Source: Alphaproteobacteria bacterium (lineage in GTDB: Bacteria; Pseudomonadota; Alphaproteobacteria; Micavibrionales; Micavibrionaceae). From it: a DNA stretch of 10,040 bases. The notes below the pieces were generated by a model. That model had not been told where the DNA came from and ran no database searches. It saw only the letters and a list, made by a program, of their open reading frames with translations. The stretch lies in NCBI GenBank assembly GCA_023140905.1, contig JAGLKS010000157.1:1-10040 (forward strand). The letters are read 5' to 3'. Positions 6,122 to 10,040 of the stretch are shown piece after piece (position 1 is the first letter of the stretch; each line of letters begins with the position of its first letter). A program made the translations under genes and the position numbers.

Positions 6122-7879
6122 ATGAAAAATACATGGGTCTTTTCAAAAAAGCAGAAGAATGCATTAACGTTATGCAGTGCGATTTTTGCTCTTCTATATG
6201 CGACATCTTCGTTTGCGCAGGTGCCAAGCACTGCTACAACTACAGCAGCTCCGGGTCGTATTCAAGAAGATCTTAAAGCTCGTGGCACAATACTGCCATT
6301 ATCAGATAAGATTGAAATTAATGATATTAAACTTCAGGAAGCTCCCGCGGGTTCAGAGGATATCATTTTTGAATTTACGCACGTAGAATTTGAGGGCGTT
6401 ACGGTATATGAGATAAACGAACTAGACTTCGCATATGCAAACAAAATTGGGACAACTATATCATTGGCTGATGTCTATGATATTTCTTCTACGTTAACTA
6501 ACAAATATAGAAATGAGGGCTATATTTTAACACAAGTTATTGTGCCACCCCAGACCATTGACGGGGGCGTTGTTAAACTTCGTGTTATAGAAGGGTTTAT
6601 TGAGAATATCCATGTTGAGGGAATGGATGAAGGAAAAAACTCTATAAATCTTATCCGTAAGTATGCTAACGGGATAGAAATTAATAAAGCCTTGAACATA
6701 GCAGATCTTGAGAGATATTTATTAATCATCGGAGATCTTCCCGGTTTGAATGCACGTAGCGTGCTTAGTCCTTCTGAAACAACAACAGGTGCTGCTGATT
6801 TACGGATTATATTATCACGTGATCCTTATGACGCATATATTGGTGTTGATAATTATGGTAGCCGTTATCTTGGGCCGCTAGAATTTACAGCCGCCGGATC
6901 TTCTAATTCATATTTCGGTAACAATGAAAGAATTTCAGCGCAAATTGTAGCCGCTCCAGATCCGGGAACTCATTCAATAGGAGATTTGGAGCTTGGGTAT
7001 TATGCTCTTAGCTATGAACAACCATTACCTTCTTTCGGATTAGGGACTAATATTGAATTATTTGCCAGTTATACTGATACGCGTCCGGGGTATGATCTAA
7101 AAGACTTTGAAGTGGAAGGTATTTCACAATATGTAAGTGCCAAGATAAAACATCCGTTTATCCGTTCGCGTTCAGAAAACCTTACCGGGTATGCGCTTTT
7201 CGATATGCGCGAAGTATCTAGCCGTAACAATATTCAAGATACATTGCATGACAACATACGTGCATTTCGTGCCGGTGGTAATTATCAGTCCATGGACAAA
7301 CTTTTTGGTCTGGGTATTAACTCTTTTAACATAGAGCTATCAAAAGGCGTGGATGTTTTTGGTGCAACTAATCGCAATGATTCGAATATAACCCGTGCTC
7401 TTGGAAATCCTAAATTTACAAAAGTAACAGGTGATGTGCAGAGATTACAACGCGTCACGGCTGATGTTAATTTGTTTGTTGAGGCAGAGGGACAGTTGGC
7501 TTCCGGTCCTTTGTTAAGCTCGGAAGAATTTGGTGCCGGTGGTGCTAGTCTTGGCCGCGGCTATGATTCGTCGGAGATTGTCGGTGATGAAGGTGTTGCC
7601 GGGAAAGTCGAGATTCAGTGGAATAATCCTTATGACACAAAAATATTTAGTGATTATCAGCTCTTTGGTTTCTTTGATGTCGGGCGTACGTGGAATAAAG
7701 ATGCTACTACTAGCAGCAATAAAAAAGATATCATTACATCTACGGGTTTTGGAATTCGTGCCGAGTTCTCAAATGAAATTAAGGCCGATCTAACTTTTGC
7801 TTTACCTTTGAACAGAAATGTTCAAACAAGAGGCGATCAAGGGGCAAGCATCCTATTTAAACTAAGCCGTTCTTTCTAG
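6122..7879 (+). CDS. TpsB outer-membrane transporter (FhaC/ShlB/HecB family)
   Basis: This 585-residue protein is the normal length for a two-partner secretion pore. Residues 1-32 are a signal peptide (hydrophobic LTLCSAIFALLYATSSFA, cleavage likely before QVP). Residues about 33-75 probably hold the plug helix and linker. POTRA1 lies at about 83-158 (FEFTHVEFEGVTVYEINELD to VVKLRVIEGFIENIHVEG) and POTRA2 at about 160-235. From about 237 to the end is the 16-strand barrel. The sequence LGRGYD (477-482) fits the conserved (V)RGY motif of the L6 loop that folds into the pore. FGFFDVGRTW is a typical late barrel strand, and the protein ends in Phe, as outer-membrane proteins do. It should recognise the TpsA secretion domain in the periplasm and thread the exoprotein to the surface. 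It is divergent from its substrate gene and 20 bp upstream of biotin-type genes. Confidence 0.95.
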   Translation: MKNTWVFSKKQKNALTLCSAIFALLYATSSFAQVPSTATTTAAPGRIQEDLKARGTILPLSDKIEINDIKLQEAPAGSEDIIFEFTHVEFEGVTVYEINELDFAYANKIGTTISLADVYDISSTLTNKYRNEGYILTQVIVPPQTIDGGVVKLRVIEGFIENIHVEGMDEGKNSINLIRKYANGIEINKALNIADLERYLLIIGDLPGLNARSVLSPSETTTGAADLRIILSRDPYDAYIGVDNYGSRYLGPLEFTAAGSSNSYFGNNERISAQIVAAPDPGTHSIGDLELGYYALSYEQPLPSFGLGTNIELFASYTDTRPGYDLKDFEVEGISQYVSAKIKHPFIRSRSENLTGYALFDMREVSSRNNIQDTLHDNIRAFRAGGNYQSMDKLFGLGINSFNIELSKGVDVFGATNRNDSNITRALGNPKFTKVTGDVQRLQRVTADVNLFVEAEGQLASGPLLSSEEFGAGGASLGRGYDSSEIVGDEGVAGKVEIQWNNPYDTKIFSDYQLFGFFDVGRTWNKDATTSSNKKDIITSTGFGIRAEFSNEIKADLTFALPLNRNVQTRGDQGASILFKLSRSF

Positions 7880-7899
7880 AGAAGTTTTAGCTGGATTCA

Positions 7900-8595
7900 A
7901 TGAAATCGAAAGATATCATATTTATTCATGGCTGGGGTGAAGATAGTCGTATTTGGGAAGGAATAACAAGTCACCTTCCTGATTATAATCATCACTTTAT
8001 AGACCTAGGATTTATAGTCGAACATAACGACTCGGAGCACATAATTGTCGTTCCAGACATTGATCGGGCCGTATTTGTAACCCACTCTTTAGGAGTAATA
8101 TGGGCACTTAATCACATCCCGTTACAGCAATTTGACGCTTTGGTCGCGATCAACGGATTCGGCAGATTTACTGATTTTGCGAGCAATAATACGTTAGAAA
8201 TCTTGGACAAATCGCTGCACAGCAACATATTTTTTCATATGGAAATGTTCTGGAAAAATTGCAATTTACCCGAAAATATGCAACAAATATACAAGCCAAG
8301 GTTAAATATAGAGGCATTATCTCAGGGACTGGACTGGCTTGGTTCGTGGGATGAATGTAAAAAATTACAAGATTTAAAGGCGAGGGGTGTTCCTGTTTTA
8401 TCTTTAGGAAGTGAGAATGATCTCATATTACCATTAGAGATGATGCAGGCACATTGGAAAGACCTTGGATATGATGTTGTAATCAAAAAACAAGCCGGGC
8501 ACGCTTTACCTGTTAGCCATCCTAAATGGTGTGCAGAGCAGATAAAGCGGGCTGTAAGTACAGAAAATCAGAGCAAACAAGGGAGTGCGTTATGA
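7900..8595 (+). CDS. BioH-like alpha/beta hydrolase (probable pimeloyl-ACP methyl ester esterase)
   Basis: This 231-residue cytoplasmic protein has no signal peptide. Features of the alpha/beta hydrolase fold are the oxyanion HGWG (10-13), a nucleophile elbow THSLG with Ser63, Asp174 in GSENDLILP and His201 in AGHALP, so a full catalytic triad is visible. The elbow starts with Thr in place of the common Gly. Its stop overlaps the bioC start (ATGA), and this pairing is the main reason to assign it to biotin synthesis. There it would cleave the methyl ester of pimeloyl-ACP after chain extension, the role of BioH, or of unrelated replacements such as BioG in other bacteria. Sequence alone does not fix the substrate, and another carboxylesterase is possible. 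It starts 20 bp after tpsB with only a weak GGA ribosome site (7893-7895), so translation may depend on coupling. Confidence 0.72.
   Translation: MKSKDIIFIHGWGEDSRIWEGITSHLPDYNHHFIDLGFIVEHNDSEHIIVVPDIDRAVFVTHSLGVIWALNHIPLQQFDALVAINGFGRFTDFASNNTLEILDKSLHSNIFFHMEMFWKNCNLPENMQQIYKPRLNIEALSQGLDWLGSWDECKKLQDLKARGVPVLSLGSENDLILPLEMMQAHWKDLGYDVVIKKQAGHALPVSHPKWCAEQIKRAVSTENQSKQGSAL
8581..8585 (+). promoter_or_regulatory. Shine-Dalgarno of bioC
   Basis: GGGAG lies six bases before ATG 8592 and inside the end of the upstream hydrolase gene. This picks the MSWKDN start over the in-frame ATG at 8526, which would add 22 residues buried in the upstream gene. Confidence 0.75.
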
Positions 8596-9404
8596 GCTGG
8601 AAGGACAATGTAATAAAGAATTTTGATGATAAAGCACAATTCTATGACAAGGAAAGTCAAGTTCAAAGAGTTGTTGCGGAGACATTGATTGCGGAGCTAC
8701 CTAAAGGGCGCGAAGCTGAGAAAATCGAAAATATTCTTGAGATAGGATGCGGGACTGGATATCTGACACAATTATTATTCGAGAAATACGAGAACAAAAA
8801 TATTTGTGTTTCAGACATTTCTCCGTCCATGATTGTGCAGGCTCAAATGCGTGGACAGGAAGTTGCTGCTGCACGTGGACATACGACTCGTTGGGCCGTA
8901 TTTGATGCAGAAAAACCGCCTGTTAACATGACAGGAACATATGATTTGATCGTGGCTAATATGGTTTTTCAATGGTTGGAAAAATCACAAAAAAGCATTG
9001 AGCGTCTAAGCCAATTGCTTAAGCCCGGTGGACGTATTATCTATAGCACATTAGGGCCGGAAAGTTTTGATGAATGGAAATCCGTTCTTCGTGAATTAGA
9101 TATACCGATCGGTATTCTTGATTTCGATGTGTCAAGTGATGTATACAAGGAAGAATTTTTAATCAAGAGCTACGAAGATTCATACGAATTTTTGCACGCG
9201 ATTAAAGATATTGGTGCCGGTGAAGCAAAAAAAGGGTACAAGCCCATGACAATGGCACGACTTAGAGAAGCTTGTGACAAGTTCAACAAAAGATATGACA
9301 CCAGTATTACATGGCATATACTTTATGGAAGCGTGCAACGTAAGCAACAAAGCATTGTTGATCGTCTTACAAAGCTAAGAACAAAGAGCGCAAATGAAAG
9401 CTAA
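8592..9404 (+). CDS. bioC: Malonyl-ACP O-methyltransferase BioC
   Basis: This 270-residue SAM-dependent methyltransferase would methylate the free carboxyl of malonyl-ACP, so that fatty-acid enzymes can extend it to pimeloyl-ACP methyl ester for biotin. The BioC-like N-terminus NFDDKAQFYDKESQVQRVVA precedes motif I LEIGCGTG (49-56). Then come an acidic motif II (VSDISPSM, Asp75), the motif IV-like region YDLIVANMVFQWLE (117-130) and KPGGRIIYSTLGPESFDEW (144-162). The last of these is characteristic of BioC rather than of general methyltransferases. The gene overlaps the upstream hydrolase by 4 bp and the downstream oxidase by 11 bp, a strong sign of one operon with translational coupling. The later biotin genes bioF, bioA, bioD and bioB are not in this window. 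Confidence 0.85.
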   Translation: MSWKDNVIKNFDDKAQFYDKESQVQRVVAETLIAELPKGREAEKIENILEIGCGTGYLTQLLFEKYENKNICVSDISPSMIVQAQMRGQEVAAARGHTTRWAVFDAEKPPVNMTGTYDLIVANMVFQWLEKSQKSIERLSQLLKPGGRIIYSTLGPESFDEWKSVLRELDIPIGILDFDVSSDVYKEEFLIKSYEDSYEFLHAIKDIGAGEAKKGYKPMTMARLREACDKFNKRYDTSITWHILYGSVQRKQQSIVDRLTKLRTKSANES

Positions 9405-10040
9405 AACTGTTGCCGTTATTGGTGCTGGGATTGTAGGCTTAAATACAGCTTATAAAACTGCGCAAGAAGGAATGGATGTCACCATTTTTGAAAAGCAGGA
9501 ATTCCCGCCCGCCAATGCTAGTGCAATCGCAGGGGGAATGTTGGCTCCCTTTTCCGAGATCGATTTTCTGCCGTTGAAATTTGTAGAGGCCGGGCTTAAA
9601 GGCATAAGCTACTGGAAGCAAAATCTGGGAGAAGACAAAGAACGTTCTATGCAATGCACAGGGAGTCTCTTTGTTGCACACTCAGAAGATAGTTACATGT
9701 TGGAACGCTTTTCTCACCATATGCCGTTAGTGTCTGATGACTGGGAATGGGTCGAAGGAGAGCGTTTAGCCGAGATCGAGCCTATGGTTGCCGGACGCTT
9801 TAACCGCGGTCTTTATATTCCCGGAGAAGCTAATCTTCATCCGCTCGTGGTTATGGATATTTTAGCCAAGAAGCTCAAAGATATGGGCGCAAATATCGTG
9901 CAAAAAGAAGCAGATCCCAAAGAGCTTGAAGATGAATTTGACTGGGTCATAGATTGTCGTGGCTGGGTAAATGGCGTTGATGACGAATTACGCGGCGTTA
10001 AAGGCGAGATTATTCTGCTGGAAAACAAAGAATTTAAAAT
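9394..10040 (+). CDS. thiO: FAD-dependent glycine oxidase ThiO-like, N-terminal part (runs off right edge)
   Basis: An open frame of 215 complete codons starts at ATG 9394, inside the end of bioC, and reaches the window edge without a stop. The N-terminus VAVIGAGIVGLNTAYKTAQE is a Rossmann FAD-binding motif (GAGIVG, 10-15), with Glu33 at the end of the second strand (VTIFEK) to bind the ribose. SAIAGGMLAP (43-52) is the conserved flavin-contact segment of the DAO/ThiO family. RGLYIPGEANLHP and WVIDCRGW, then GVKGEIILL, also fit that family. ThiO oxidises glycine to dehydroglycine for the thiazole of thiamine. Other DAO-family amino-acid oxidases are possible because the C-terminal half is missing. 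The 11-bp overlap with bioC suggests co-translation. Confidence 0.75.
   Translation, partial: MKAKTVAVIGAGIVGLNTAYKTAQEGMDVTIFEKQEFPPANASAIAGGMLAPFSEIDFLPLKFVEAGLKGISYWKQNLGEDKERSMQCTGSLFVAHSEDSYMLERFSHHMPLVSDDWEWVEGERLAEIEPMVAGRFNRGLYIPGEANLHPLVVMDILAKKLKDMGANIVQKEADPKELEDEFDWVIDCRGWVNGVDDELRGVKGEIILLENKEFK

Noticed and set aside
8526..8591. Upstream in-frame start (MVCRADK...) for bioC
   Set aside because: These residues are an out-of-frame reading of the hydrolase gene. BioC homology begins at MSWKDN, preceded by GGGAG at 8581-8585.
9439..9681. Minus-strand frame opposite the right-edge gene
   Set aside because: It lies wholly inside the ThiO-like coding region, whose plus-strand frame has clear FAD-binding motifs.

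Overview
The window looks like a piece of a Gram-negative, moderately AT-rich, probably alphaproteobacterial genome. The evidence for Gram-negative is a two-partner (type Vb) secretion pair with an outer-membrane beta-barrel transporter. The alphaproteobacterial placement is an inference from the style of the BioC-like and HGWG-type hydrolase proteins and the IS982-type transposase relics, so it is tentative. I saw no tRNA, rRNA, CRISPR array or intact mobile element.

Layout. Positions 1-573 hold decayed IS982-family transposase pieces on the minus strand. One is an N-terminal piece running off the left edge with two in-frame amber stops. The other is a separate central piece carrying the first catalytic Asp. 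A GC-rich 22-bp palindrome sits beside the central piece. The stretch between them, about 166-378, shows nothing I can name. Positions 604-5772 (minus) encode a 1722-residue secreted exoprotein (TpsA). It has an N-terminal filamentous-haemagglutinin secretion domain, a very long right-handed beta-helix of Asn-rich rungs, and a C-terminal tail with the protein's only two cysteines. Positions 5773-6121 are an AT-rich divergent regulatory region with a perfect 20-bp palindrome. Positions 6122-7879 (plus) encode the partner transporter TpsB (FhaC/ShlB type). It is followed by a tightly packed run on the same strand: a BioH-like alpha/beta hydrolase (7900-8595), BioC (8592-9404) and the start of a ThiO-like glycine oxidase (9394 to the right edge).

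How the genes work together. TpsA should cross the inner membrane via its Sec signal and then pass through the TpsB barrel, guided by the TpsB POTRA domains. It probably stays attached to the surface through its C-terminal disulfide-capable tail, as in Haemophilus HMW1. BioC and the BioH-like esterase would start and finish the methyl-masked pimeloyl-ACP route of biotin synthesis. ThiO would supply dehydroglycine for the thiamine thiazole. The gap from tpsB to the cofactor genes is only 20 bp and the following genes overlap, so the secretion transporter and the cofactor genes may share a transcript.

Most notable points: the two TPS partners are transcribed divergently rather than as an operon. 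TpsA carries a recent, in-frame 393-bp internal duplication (offset 996 bp) that could drive length variation. A 69-bp rung array encodes repeated DDGI motifs.
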